Notes under the pieces: generated by a model
What the model saw: only the letters and a program-made list of their open reading frames with translations
What the model was told of the DNA's origin: nothing
Database searches by the model: none
Assembly: GCA_029237735.1 (NCBI GenBank)
Contig: JAQZBU010000024.1
Location: forward strand, 1-35,657
Reading direction: 5' to 3'
DNA: 35,657 nucleotides
Source of the DNA: Ramlibacter sp.
GTDB taxonomy: Bacteria > Pseudomonadota > Gammaproteobacteria > Burkholderiales > Burkholderiaceae_C
Made by a program: the position numbers and the translations under genes
Shown here: piece after piece, positions 1 to 7,594 of the stretch
Layout of the letters: the number at the start of each line of letters is the position of its first letter
Position numbering within the stretch: the stretch's first letter is position 1

Positions 1-1
1 A

Positions 2-250
2 CAACTGGCAAGATCCGGTGCCTATTTCGCGCGCAAGTTTCCGGACGACCCCGCGGACCCGGTTCGCTTGAGGGTGCTGGATGAGCTGGTGGGGGGCGAG
101 TGGGTGGAGAGCGCCGGGGCGGCTCCGGAGTCACAGCATGTCGCCGGGGCGCCGGCGCGTGCGCTGCGCGCATCGCAGGGCGACGGCAAGATGGTGAACG
201 GGGGTGCAAGGGAAGCGCACTGGGCTTCCGCGGGTGGGTCCGCTATGTAG
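2..250 (+). CDS. 3' end of a gene entering from the left; possibly a core-2/I-branching-type glycosyltransferase (partial)
   Basis: An open frame runs from the window edge to a TAG at 248-250, giving 82 residues with no internal stop. Codon third positions are mostly G or C, as in real genes of this window. The first residues contain SGAYFARKFPDD, followed by a run that could be an end-of-domain helix (VRLRVLDEL). That pattern resembles the C-terminal end of core-2/I-branching beta-1,6-N-acetylglucosaminyltransferase-like proteins, where an S-x-x-x-FARKF segment is common. The remaining tail, about 50 residues rich in Ala and Gly, is not recognisable. The start lies outside the window. The reading frame is fairly secure; the family assignment is a recollection of motif style and should be treated as tentative. 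Confidence 0.45.
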   Translation, partial: QLARSGAYFARKFPDDPADPVRLRVLDELVGGEWVESAGAAPESQHVAGAPARALRASQGDGKMVNGGAREAHWASAGGSAM

Positions 251-295
251 GGCGCTGCCCCTATTGAAAATTTGCAAGGGAAAGTCAGGTGGATC

Positions 296-458
296 ATGAA
301 AGGCTTTATGCAGGACATCGAGCAGGTTGCTGTCGACAACAACGAGTTCCGTCGCGTTCTCTATACCGCCCCCGCACCACAAGGACGGAACTGTTCACCA
401 TACTCGCACCGAGGCTGAAGCCGATCACGAGCACTTTGATGGCGGTACGACCGAATAG
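296..458 (+). pseudogene. Remnant of a small cupin-domain gene with an internal deletion
   Basis: From the ATG at 296 the frame reads MKGFMQDIEQVAVDNNEFRR and then VLYTA, which matches the usual N-terminus of a small single-domain cupin protein (MKGF-x-QDIE...F-R-x-VLYTA). Immediately afterwards, in the next frame, the sequence reads PPPHHKDGTVHHTRTEAEAD and then EHFDGGTTE with a TAG at 456-458. That matches the usual C-terminus of the same family. The beta-barrel core that should lie between them, roughly 70-80 residues, is absent and the frame changes at the joint around 360-370. Both ends of such proteins encode an L-Y-T tripeptide, so the deletion may have arisen by recombination between these short repeats. 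The gene cannot make a functional cupin. Family identification is from memory of conserved ends; the broken structure is visible directly. Confidence 0.7.
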
Positions 459-485
459 CGCCCTGAACCTTGGGGGCTCGATCAC

Positions 486-1352
486 CTATCGCAGCGTGCC
501 CAGATACGCCGCGATATCCCGCGCATCGCCATCCACCACTCCCAGCTGCGGCATTGCCGTACCCGGCTTCACCTTTTGCGTCTCGCGCAGCCAGCGCGCC
601 AGGTTCTCCGGTGTGTTGTCAAGCGTTCCCGCAATCAGCTTGCGTGAGCCTATGCCTTCCAACGACGGCCCCACATGCGTATCCGAACCGGTGACGCCGG
701 GAATGATGTGGCAGGCATTGCAGGCGTATTGAGACAGCGCCTGGTGTCCGCGTTCCACATTCGGCAGCGTCGAAGCCATCGCCGTCGCACCAGACGCTGA
801 CACCTCCCGCCCACATGCCGGCGCGCCAGCCGCTCTGGCGATCCACTCCTGGTACTGAGCCGCGTTCAAATCCGGCAGCCGCTGCATGAACGCCACCACG
901 TCCCACAGCTCCTGGTCGGAGAGGCGAAATTCCCACGCCGGCATGCCACTCATGCGGATGCCGTGGCGAGTGAGCCAATAGAGCTCGCGCGCGCGCCAGT
1001 GGCGTCGCGCATCCACCAGCGGGCCGGGCAGGGGCTGCATGCTCTTGCCGATGTCGTCCTGCGCTACGCCGGGCGCGCCGTGGCACTGCTCGCACTTGGC
1101 GCGAAAGCAAGCGGCGCCGCGCAACTGCATACGTTCGTCCGCCAGCGGCGGTTCTTCGATCGTTCGCGCGCGCAGCCTGACGGACTGCCGCATCGCCTTC
1201 TCGATCATCGTGTGGATGGGCTGGAAATGCTGTTCGGTGGCTGCGACGTTGTAGAGCCCGCCGAACACCACCGTGGCGACGACGAGGGCCGCGCTCGCAC
1301 CTAGCGCGACCGTGGTGGCGGCCACTGCAAGAAGCACGGTTCTTTTTTGCAT
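486..1352 (-). CDS. Membrane-anchored dihaem cytochrome c
   Basis: The protein has 288 residues from the ATG at 1352. A longer frame exists upstream, but this start places a basic MQKR end directly before a hydrophobic segment (about residues 5-35), which serves as a signal anchor exporting the rest to the periplasm. Two haem c attachment sites are visible: CEQCH at 87-91 and CNACH at 211-215. Likely methionine axial ligands are M137 (GMPAWE) and M267 (TAMPQ). The first half resembles Cyt_CBB3/class I cytochrome c domains. The second half (about 205-288) is a clear paralogue of the neighbouring lipoprotein and of the haem domain on oxidase subunit II. The gene is divergent from the oxidase operon, with 52 bases between start codons. 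A role as an electron carrier to or near the oxidase is inferred from context. Confidence 0.88.
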   Translation of the reverse strand: MQKRTVLLAVAATTVALGASAALVVATVVFGGLYNVAATEQHFQPIHTMIEKAMRQSVRLRARTIEEPPLADERMQLRGAACFRAKCEQCHGAPGVAQDDIGKSMQPLPGPLVDARRHWRARELYWLTRHGIRMSGMPAWEFRLSDQELWDVVAFMQRLPDLNAAQYQEWIARAAGAPACGREVSASGATAMASTLPNVERGHQALSQYACNACHIIPGVTGSDTHVGPSLEGIGSRKLIAGTLDNTPENLARWLRETQKVKPGTAMPQLGVVDGDARDIAAYLGTLR

Positions 1353-1404
1353 CGGCCGGTCATTCTCGCCCACGGCTCGCGATGCGTGGGCCAGAATTCT
1401 CCGC

Positions 1405-1770
1405 ATGTCCTGCCCCTTCCACCGCGCGGCGATTGCTGCCGCGGCCGCGGCATCGCTACTGTCGGGCTGCGACGCGGGCGCCGGCACGAACGCGAGCGTC
1501 GAGCGCGGCCGGCAGTTGATGGCGCAATACCAGTGCGGCAGCTGCCACACGATTCCCGGCGTTCCCGCGTCGCGCGGACAGGTCGGGCCTTCGCTGGCAT
1601 CGTTCGGCCAGCGCAGCTACATCGCGGGGCGCTTGACCAACCGGCCCGATGTGCTGGCGCGATGGATCGAATCGCCGCAAGCGTTGGTGCCGGGCACCGC
1701 CATGCCCGACATGGGCGCGTCGCCTGACGACGCACGCGCCATGGCGGACTACCTCTCGTCGCTCAGATGA
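1405..1770 (+). CDS. Cytochrome c lipoprotein (monohaem)
   Basis: The protein has 121 residues from the ATG at 1405. A hydrophobic Ala-rich segment ends in the lipobox LLSGC, with Cys22 as the probable lipidated residue, so the mature protein should be tethered to a membrane on the periplasmic side. The haem c site CGSCH is at residues 44-48, and Met100 (GTAMPDM) is the likely second axial ligand. The mature domain is about 80 residues, a compact class I cytochrome c, and aligns with the C-terminal haem domains of its two neighbours. An in-frame upstream extension to 1273 is possible but would bury the lipoprotein signal, so the later start was chosen. Its stop overlaps the next gene's start (ATGA at 1767-1770), indicating translational coupling with the oxidase genes. 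It may be an electron donor to the oxidase. Confidence 0.85.
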   Translation: MSCPFHRAAIAAAAAASLLSGCDAGAGTNASVERGRQLMAQYQCGSCHTIPGVPASRGQVGPSLASFGQRSYIAGRLTNRPDVLARWIESPQALVPGTAMPDMGASPDDARAMADYLSSLR

Positions 1771-2687
1771 GCGGGGGCGTGATGCAGGCGGCGGGGCCCG
1801 CCGCGCAATCGATAGCCACCGTCGGCTGGGTGCTGTTCACCGGCGGCGCGGCGATCTTTATTGGAGTGATGCTGCTGCTTGCCTGGGCGCTGCGAAGGCG
1901 CGCGGGCGCGGTTAGGCCGGTGCTGTGGCTCGCTGGCGGCGGCATCCTGTTCCCGGGCGTTGTGTTGACCGCACTGATGGCGTGGAGCTTGCCGATGGCG
2001 CCCGCATGGAAGCCTCTGCCGCCGCCTGGCGCGCTGGTGATCAGCGTCACGGGCCGCATGTGGTGGTGGGAGGTGCGTTACCGCGACGCGGCGACAGGCA
2101 GCGAGTTCTACACGGCCAACGAGATTCGCATCCCCACCGGCCAGCCGGTGTACCTGGCGCTCTCCAGTACCGAGGTGATCCACAGTTTCTGGGTGCCGCA
2201 GCTGGCGGGCAAGACGGACATGCTGCCCGGCCGCATGCAGCACCTTCTGCTCTCCGCCGACAAGCGTGGCGTGTATCGCGGCCAGTGCGCGGAGTATTGC
2301 GGCGAGCAGCATGCGCTGATGGCGCTGAGTGTGGTTGCGCAGTCGCCTGATGAGTTCGCGAAGTGGCGTGCGGCGCAGATGCGGCCCGCTACGACCGCAG
2401 CGACACCGCAGCAGGCAATGGGCCGTGACGCCTTCCTCACGCAGCGATGCAACGCCTGCCACACGGTGCGCGGCTTCACAGGCGAGGCGAAGCTCGGTCC
2501 CGACCTCACGCATGTCGGCAGCCGCATGCAGCTGGCCGCGGGCACTTTGCCCAACACACCGCAGGGCCGCGCCGACTGGATTGCGCATGCGCAGCTGCAC
2601 AAGCCCGGCGCGCGAATGCCTTCGTACGAGCGGCTGGACACGGCAACGCTGGCCGCCATCGCCGATTGGCTGGGCTCGCTCAAATGA
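1767..2687 (+). CDS. coxB: Cytochrome c oxidase subunit II with fused C-terminal cytochrome c domain (caa3-type)
   Basis: The protein has 306 residues. Two membrane segments (about 17-42 and 52-74) are followed by a periplasmic cupredoxin domain holding the CuA centre: H139, C174, C178, H182 and M185 in the CAEYCGEQHALM segment. A tryptophan-rich GRMWWWEV stretch (97-103) fits the electron-entry region. After a short linker, a cytochrome c domain (about 215-306) carries CNACH at 228-232 and Met284 (ARMP). This fusion is the hallmark of caa3-type oxidases, in which an attached haem c passes electrons to CuA. No typical cleaved signal peptide or lipobox is seen before the first membrane segment. 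The gene overlaps its neighbours by four bases on both sides (ATGA at 1767 and 2684), so all three genes are probably co-translated. Confidence 0.94.
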   Translation: MSGGVMQAAGPAAQSIATVGWVLFTGGAAIFIGVMLLLAWALRRRAGAVRPVLWLAGGGILFPGVVLTALMAWSLPMAPAWKPLPPPGALVISVTGRMWWWEVRYRDAATGSEFYTANEIRIPTGQPVYLALSSTEVIHSFWVPQLAGKTDMLPGRMQHLLLSADKRGVYRGQCAEYCGEQHALMALSVVAQSPDEFAKWRAAQMRPATTAATPQQAMGRDAFLTQRCNACHTVRGFTGEAKLGPDLTHVGSRMQLAAGTLPNTPQGRADWIAHAQLHKPGARMPSYERLDTATLAAIADWLGSLK

Positions 2688-5203
2688 CCGAACACAGCGA
2701 CGCTTTTCCCAACAAGCTGCCGCGCCCCGTGGGCGAGCGCGACGCACTGGAGCGCGCGTGGACGCCGCCCAGCGGCTGGCGACGCCTCTGCGCGGTCAAC
2801 AACACGCACGTCGGCGTCTTCTACATCGCAACCGCGCTGCTGTTCTTCATGCTGGCGGGCGCGCTGGCCCTCGTCATGCGCGCGCAGCTTGCGCTGCCCG
2901 CCAACACACTGGTCAGCCACAACCTCTACAACCAGCTCTTCACCATGCACGGCACGGTGATGATGTTCCTCTTCGCGGTACCGGTGGTGGAGGCGGTGGC
3001 GGTGTACCTGTTGCCCAACATGCTGGGCGCGCGCGACTTGCCGTTTCCGCGCCTCTCGGCCTACGCGTTCTGGGCCTATGCGATCGGCGGACTGGCCTTT
3101 TTCTGCACGATCTTCTTTGGCGCTTCGCCCGATGGCGGCTGGTTCATGTACCCGCCGCTCACGGGCAAGGAGCATTCGCCCGGCATCGGCGCGGACTGGT
3201 GGCTGCTGGGAATCGGCTTCATCGAGATCTCGGCCATCGCGGGAGCCATCGAATTGATCATCGGCATTCTCTTCACACGCGCGCCAGGCATGACGCTGGG
3301 CCGCATGCCGGTGTTCGCCTGGGCGATGCTGGTGACGGCGTTCATGATCGTCTTCGCCTTCCCGGCCATTATCGCCGGCACCATCCTGCTGGAGCTGGAG
3401 CGCGCTTTCGACTGGCCGTTCTTCATCCCTGCGCGCGGCGGCGACCCCCTGGTATGGCAGCACCTGTTCTGGTTCTTCGGCCATCCGGAGGTGTACATCA
3501 TCTTCCTGCCTGCGGCCGGCATGGTGTCGATGATGGTGCCCGCCTTGGCGCGCACGCCGCTGGTGGGTTATCGCGCGGTGGTGTGGGCGCTGGCGGCCGT
3601 GGGTGTGATCAGCTTCCTGCTGTGGATCCACCACATGTTCACCGCAGGACTGGGACCGCTCGCGCTGTACCTGACGTCGGCGGCCAGCTTTGCGGTCGCT
3701 ATCCCCAGCGCGGTGCAGGTGTTCGCGTGGATCGCCACGTTCTGGAAAGGACGGGCGCAGATCAACGCGCCCACTGTCTTCCTGCTGGGCTTTCACTTCG
3801 TCTTCGTGCTGGGCGGACTCACGGGGGTGATGGTGGCCGTGCTGCCTTTCGACTGGCAGGTGCACGACACGTACTTTATCGTGGCGCACCTGCACTATGT
3901 GCTGATCGGCGGCATGGTGTTTCCGCTGTTCGCGGGGCTGTACTACTGGACGCCGGTATACAACGGCCATCGCTTGTCCGAGCGGGCTGGGCGCTGGGCG
4001 TTCGGCCTGATGTTCGTCGGATTCAACCTGGCGTTCTTCCCCATGCACATCGCCGGTCTGGCGGGCATGCCGCGCCGCGTCTACACGTACGCGGAAGGCT
4101 TGGGCTGGACGCTCTGGAATGCGTTGTCCACGGCCGGGGCGTTCATGTTCGCGGCGGGTGTGCTCGTATGCTTCATCGACCTGGTTCGAGTACTGCGGCG
4201 GCCGGAGCGGCCGCACGGCAATCCGTGGAATGCGCCGACACTGGAATGGTTGCCGCAACAGGAATATGGCGTGCGCAGCATCCCGCAGATCGCTTCGCGA
4301 GAGCCCTTGTGGGATCGGCCCGCGCTGCCCAGGGAAGTGGAGGAGGGCCGCTACTGGCTGCCTGGCTCCATGTTCGGCGGCCGCGAGACGCTGGTCACCA
4401 GCCCGCGCAAGGCCGAGATCCGCCACCTGCTGCGATTGCCGACCGATGGCTGGTTGCCTCTGGTTGCGGCAATCGGGACAGCGGGGTTCTTCCTGCTCCT
4501 GACTGTGTCGTGGGTGGTTCCAGCTTTCGCGTTCGGCTTGATGTCACTGGGCGCGATCGTCGCGTGGCTGTGGGGGTCGGATCAGCCACCGCCGAGTGCG
4601 CGCGCGGCGATCGGGGAGGGCGTTTCCGTCACCGTCGGTGCAACCGGAAGGGCTTCGCACTCATGGTGGGCCATGATTGTTCTTTTGTGCGTGGACGCGA
4701 GCATCTTTGCGTCGCTGGCGTTCACGCACATCCACTTGTCGATGGCGCTGGATGTGTGCCCGCCCCCCGGCGCGGCGCTGCCGGCCAGTGCGTGGGCCTG
4801 GGGCTCGGGTGCGGCCTTGGTGGCGGGATCGCTCGCCGTCGCGTGGGCCGTGCGGCAATTGGACAAGGGCGCGCAGGTGATGCTGATGCTCGCGGTGACG
4901 GCGGCCATCTCCTGCGTGTTGCTCTCTTTCTCGCTCGACCTGACTGGACATGTCCAGGCCGGCTTGCAGCCCCACGCGACCGCCTGGGGAGCGACGGTGG
5001 CTGCCTTGCTCAGCTGGCAGGGCTTCCATGCGGCGATCCTGCTGGTGATGGGCGGCTACGTCGTGGTGCGGGCCGCCAGTGGCCGCCTCCGTCAGGATGC
5101 CCGAGCGACCCTCGACAACACCGTCGTGATGTGGCACTACGTGACGGTCCAGGGGGTGCTCGCCTTGCTGCTGGTGCGCGGGTTGCCGCAATGGCTGGGT
5201 TAG
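2684..5203 (+). CDS. Fused cytochrome c oxidase subunit I and III
   Basis: The 839-residue haem-copper oxidase protein starts at an ATG overlapping the coxB stop. Residues 1 to about 510 form subunit I. Low-spin haem ligands are H89 and H404; H402 is the high-spin haem ligand. CuB is bound by H267 (in GHPEVY, with Tyr271 as the cross-linking tyrosine), H316 and H317. The D-channel entry Asp (D118 in ARDLPFPR) and its terminal Glu (E269) are present. In the segment IPSAVQVFAW, Gln345 stands where the K-channel lysine is normally found. A loop of about 80 residues follows. From about 655 to the end are several further membrane segments resembling a shortened subunit III (HSWWAM...DASIFASLAF...). 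I-III fusions are known in caa3-type oxidases such as the Thermus enzyme. The substrate is presumably reduced cytochrome c, with dioxygen as acceptor. No haem or Cu assembly genes are nearby. Confidence 0.93.
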   Translation: MTEHSDAFPNKLPRPVGERDALERAWTPPSGWRRLCAVNNTHVGVFYIATALLFFMLAGALALVMRAQLALPANTLVSHNLYNQLFTMHGTVMMFLFAVPVVEAVAVYLLPNMLGARDLPFPRLSAYAFWAYAIGGLAFFCTIFFGASPDGGWFMYPPLTGKEHSPGIGADWWLLGIGFIEISAIAGAIELIIGILFTRAPGMTLGRMPVFAWAMLVTAFMIVFAFPAIIAGTILLELERAFDWPFFIPARGGDPLVWQHLFWFFGHPEVYIIFLPAAGMVSMMVPALARTPLVGYRAVVWALAAVGVISFLLWIHHMFTAGLGPLALYLTSAASFAVAIPSAVQVFAWIATFWKGRAQINAPTVFLLGFHFVFVLGGLTGVMVAVLPFDWQVHDTYFIVAHLHYVLIGGMVFPLFAGLYYWTPVYNGHRLSERAGRWAFGLMFVGFNLAFFPMHIAGLAGMPRRVYTYAEGLGWTLWNALSTAGAFMFAAGVLVCFIDLVRVLRRPERPHGNPWNAPTLEWLPQQEYGVRSIPQIASREPLWDRPALPREVEEGRYWLPGSMFGGRETLVTSPRKAEIRHLLRLPTDGWLPLVAAIGTAGFFLLLTVSWVVPAFAFGLMSLGAIVAWLWGSDQPPPSARAAIGEGVSVTVGATGRASHSWWAMIVLLCVDASIFASLAFTHIHLSMALDVCPPPGAALPASAWAWGSGAALVAGSLAVAWAVRQLDKGAQVMLMLAVTAAISCVLLSFSLDLTGHVQAGLQPHATAWGATVAALLSWQGFHAAILLVMGGYVVVRAASGRLRQDARATLDNTVVMWHYVTVQGVLALLLVRGLPQWLG

Positions 5204-5210
5204 CCAAAAA

Positions 5211-5233
5211 AAGTGTTCTGCTCGAGAACACTT
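5211..5233. repeat. Perfect 9-bp inverted repeat between the oxidase and CHRD genes
   Basis: Arms AAGTGTTCT (5211-5219) and AGAACACTT (5225-5233) flank a five-base centre, GCTCG. A run of seven A residues precedes and runs into the left arm, so on the minus strand the hairpin would be followed by a T-run like an intrinsic terminator. On the plus strand no T-run follows. It lies eight bases after the oxidase stop codon and about 80 bases before the CHRD gene. It could end or attenuate transcription, or act as a protein-binding palindrome for the downstream gene. The geometry is certain; the role is not. Confidence 0.55.
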
Positions 5234-5313
5234 CGTCGTCTATCCTTGATTTGCGTCCCGGCTTCGGTCGGCCTCGCAACTCATCAATGTTTGTCGTGTC
5301 CAGGAGGTGTCTC

Positions 5314-6465
5314 ATGACGCTCGCCCGACTCATGTCACTCTTCGACCCGTTGAAGTGGTTCCTGGCCGCCGCGCTCGCATTCGGGCTGGCCGGCTGCGGT
5401 GGTGACGGTAACACGCAGGTGACCACCGTGTTCAGGGCCTCGATGTCGGGGGAGCAGGAAGTCCCGCCCGTGGCCACCGGCGCCCTCGGCGCCGGCACGC
5501 TGTCTTTCGATTCCCCCTCACGCGACATCCGGGGCAGCATATCCCTTGACGGCATGACGGCCACCGCCGCACATATCCACGAAGGAGCCGTGGGCGTCAA
5601 TGGTCCCGTCATCATTCCCCTGGTCGAAACCGCTCCCGGCACCTGGTCCATACCCGCCGGCACGTGGCTGACCGAATCGCAGGCCACGGCCCTTGCAGCC
5701 GGTGGCTTGTATTTCAACGCCCACAGCCCGGCATTCCCGAACGGCGAAATTCGAGGCCAGATCGGCCGCGATGTTTTCACGGCCCAGATGTCACCGGCGC
5801 AGGAGGTCCCGCCTCCCGCATCGGCCGCAACCGGCAGCGGCTTCTTGAGCCTCGATCCGGCGACCCGGAAGTTCACCGCGCGCATCACCGTATCGGGCAT
5901 GGCCGCGACGGCGGCGCATATCCACGAGGGCGCCCCCGGCATCAACGGGCCGATCATCTTTCCATTGAGCCAAACCGCGACTGGCAGCGGAATCTGGGTA
6001 TCCGCCGCGGATGCGACCATGACCGAGGCCCAGCTCGCCACGCTCAGGTCCGGGGGGCTGTACTTCAATGCGCACAGCGCCGCCTTCCCCGGCGGCGAGA
6101 TCCGCGGCCAGATCGGCCAACTCGTGGGCTTCGCGCGCCTGAGCGCGGCCGAGGAAGTGCCTCCCACATCGTCCGTCGCCACCGGAACGGGAACGCTCGT
6201 GATCGATCCCTTGACCCGGGCCGCCAGCGGTCGCATTACATTGACAGGCTTGGCGGCGACCGCCGCGCATATCCATATTGGAGCGCCGGGCGTCAATGGC
6301 CCGATCATCGTGCCGCTAACCGATGCGGGCAACAACGTCTGGGTCGTTCCGGCCAATACCCGGCTGACTGCCGAACAGCTCAGGGCCTACAAGCAGGGCA
6401 ACCTGTACTACAACGCGCACAGCACCCAGTTTCCAGGCGGGGAGGTAAGGGGCCAGATCCGCTGA
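5314..6465 (+). CDS. Lipoprotein with three tandem CHRD domains
   Basis: The protein has 383 residues. The ATG at 5314 is preceded by a strong ribosome site (AGGAGGT, 5302-5308); an in-frame ATG at 5287 lies upstream of that site and was rejected. A signal segment (about 14-27) ends in the lipobox GLAGC, with Cys28 as the probable lipidation site. Three repeats follow at about 36-151, 154-267 and 270-383. Each contains an EVPP motif, an AAHIH motif, an NGP motif, an FNAHS or YNAHS motif and a closing GE(I/V)RGQI motif. These are the recurring features of the CHRD domain, named after chordin, which is common in bacterial secreted proteins but has no agreed bacterial function. The many conserved His residues suggest a metal site, which is inference. 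The gene is convergent with the lacI-type gene, leaving 18 bases between stops. Confidence 0.88.
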   Translation: MTLARLMSLFDPLKWFLAAALAFGLAGCGGDGNTQVTTVFRASMSGEQEVPPVATGALGAGTLSFDSPSRDIRGSISLDGMTATAAHIHEGAVGVNGPVIIPLVETAPGTWSIPAGTWLTESQATALAAGGLYFNAHSPAFPNGEIRGQIGRDVFTAQMSPAQEVPPPASAATGSGFLSLDPATRKFTARITVSGMAATAAHIHEGAPGINGPIIFPLSQTATGSGIWVSAADATMTEAQLATLRSGGLYFNAHSAAFPGGEIRGQIGQLVGFARLSAAEEVPPTSSVATGTGTLVIDPLTRAASGRITLTGLAATAAHIHIGAPGVNGPIIVPLTDAGNNVWVVPANTRLTAEQLRAYKQGNLYYNAHSTQFPGGEVRGQIR

Positions 6466-6483
6466 CCGCCAGTGCGATCACGG

Positions 6484-7542
6484 TCACGCGCTTTCGCGCG
6501 CCACCAATTCGAAGCCCAGATCGACTTTGCGCGGTCCCGCGTTGCCGCCTTTCAGTCGCTGAAGAATGATCTTTGCCGCATCCTGTCCAATGCGCTTCGT
6601 CGGCACGGCGACAGTCGTGAGCGCGGGGACCAACTCCTCGGACATCTCGTAGTCGCCGAATCCGATGATCGCAAGCTCGGAGGGGACCTTAATGCCCGAA
6701 CGCTGGCAGGCAAGCAGCGCACCGGCTGCAAACAGGTCGCTTGAAAAGACGAAGAGGTCACTGTCGGGGTATTGCTCGCGCGCCTTGGCCAGGAGCAAGC
6801 GCCCTGTGCTGAGCCGATAGGGCAGGTCGTGCAATATCAAGGTGCGCACGCTTTGGCCCGGGTATTGGCGCGTCATTCCTTCCAGGAAGCCCTCCAGGCG
6901 TTCCTGCGCGCGGTCGTCACCGGATTGGAACGACGCGACGAACACCGGGCGCTTATAACCCCTGCGCCTGGCATAGGCCACCGTCTCCACGAGCGCTGCG
7001 CGATTCGAGAACCCCACCAGTTGATCGATGGGCCGATTCGTCCACGACCAGCTTTCCACCACCGGAACCTGCGCTCGCGCAAGCATCTCACGCGTTGCTT
7101 CGGTGTGCTTGGTGCCGACAAGAAAGAACGCATCCGGGCGACGCCCCAACAGGCTGCGAACCAGCGACTCTTCTCGCACCGGGTCGTAGTCGGTGTGCCC
7201 GATGATCAGCTGATAGCCTTCAGGCAGCAGCGCCTCCGAAAGGCCCTGAACCGTTTCAGCGAATATCGACGCCGCGATCACCGGCAAGACCACGGCCACG
7301 GTCATGCTGCGGTTGGATGCCAGGTTGCTGGCGGCCAGATTCTGCACGTACTTGGTGGCGCGGATCGCGGCGTGGACACGCTCGCGAGTCGACGGCATGC
7401 AACCCTCGGGCTCGCGAAGAACGCGGGAAACCGTCTGCGCGGATACGCCGGCCATCTTGGCCACGTCCGCCATCGTCACGGCATTCGTTCCAAAACGCTT
7501 GCGAACGTAGGGCTCCTGCGCCGGATTCGATTGACTGGTCAT
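6484..7542 (-). CDS. LacI-family transcriptional regulator
   Basis: The protein has 352 residues from the ATG at 7542. The N-terminal helix-turn-helix lies at about 22-45 (TMADVAKMAGVSAQTVSRVL), and the hinge helix at about 66-77 (YVQNLAASNLAS). The rest (about 80-352) is a periplasmic-binding-protein-like effector domain, beginning TVAVVLPVIAASIFAE. A longer open frame upstream overlaps the hydratase and has no family similarity, so the ATG next to the HTH was chosen. It is the last gene of a minus-strand series, 52 bases after the enoyl-CoA hydratase. It most likely represses the transporter/CoA-transferase cluster. A palindrome of LacI-operator type (15091-15111) in front of the first gene of that cluster is the best candidate site. 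The effector is unknown. Confidence 0.9.
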   Translation of the reverse strand: MTSQSNPAQEPYVRKRFGTNAVTMADVAKMAGVSAQTVSRVLREPEGCMPSTRERVHAAIRATKYVQNLAASNLASNRSMTVAVVLPVIAASIFAETVQGLSEALLPEGYQLIIGHTDYDPVREESLVRSLLGRRPDAFFLVGTKHTEATREMLARAQVPVVESWSWTNRPIDQLVGFSNRAALVETVAYARRRGYKRPVFVASFQSGDDRAQERLEGFLEGMTRQYPGQSVRTLILHDLPYRLSTGRLLLAKAREQYPDSDLFVFSSDLFAAGALLACQRSGIKVPSELAIIGFGDYEMSEELVPALTTVAVPTKRIGQDAAKIILQRLKGGNAGPRKVDLGFELVARESA

Positions 7543-7594
7543 TGATGATTTGCGAATCGGGGTCTCAGCATCATCCACGTATTTGGCACTGCGC

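Noticed and set aside
2108..4426. Long minus-strand open frame (over 770 codons) opposite the oxidase genes
   Set aside because: Its product is Arg/His/Gln-rich low-complexity sequence with no family features. It is the antisense shadow of GC-rich real genes with strong haem and copper motifs.
2329..5313. In-frame upstream extension of the CHRD gene through the oxidase genes
   Set aside because: The extension is an Arg/Ala/Gly-rich out-of-frame reading of coxB and the I-III fusion. A strong ribosome site and a lipoprotein signal fix the start at 5314.
6487..6500. Small GC hairpin (CGCG-CTTT-CGCG) as a bidirectional terminator between the CHRD and lacI genes
   Set aside because: It lies inside the lacI coding end, has only four paired bases and no T-run.
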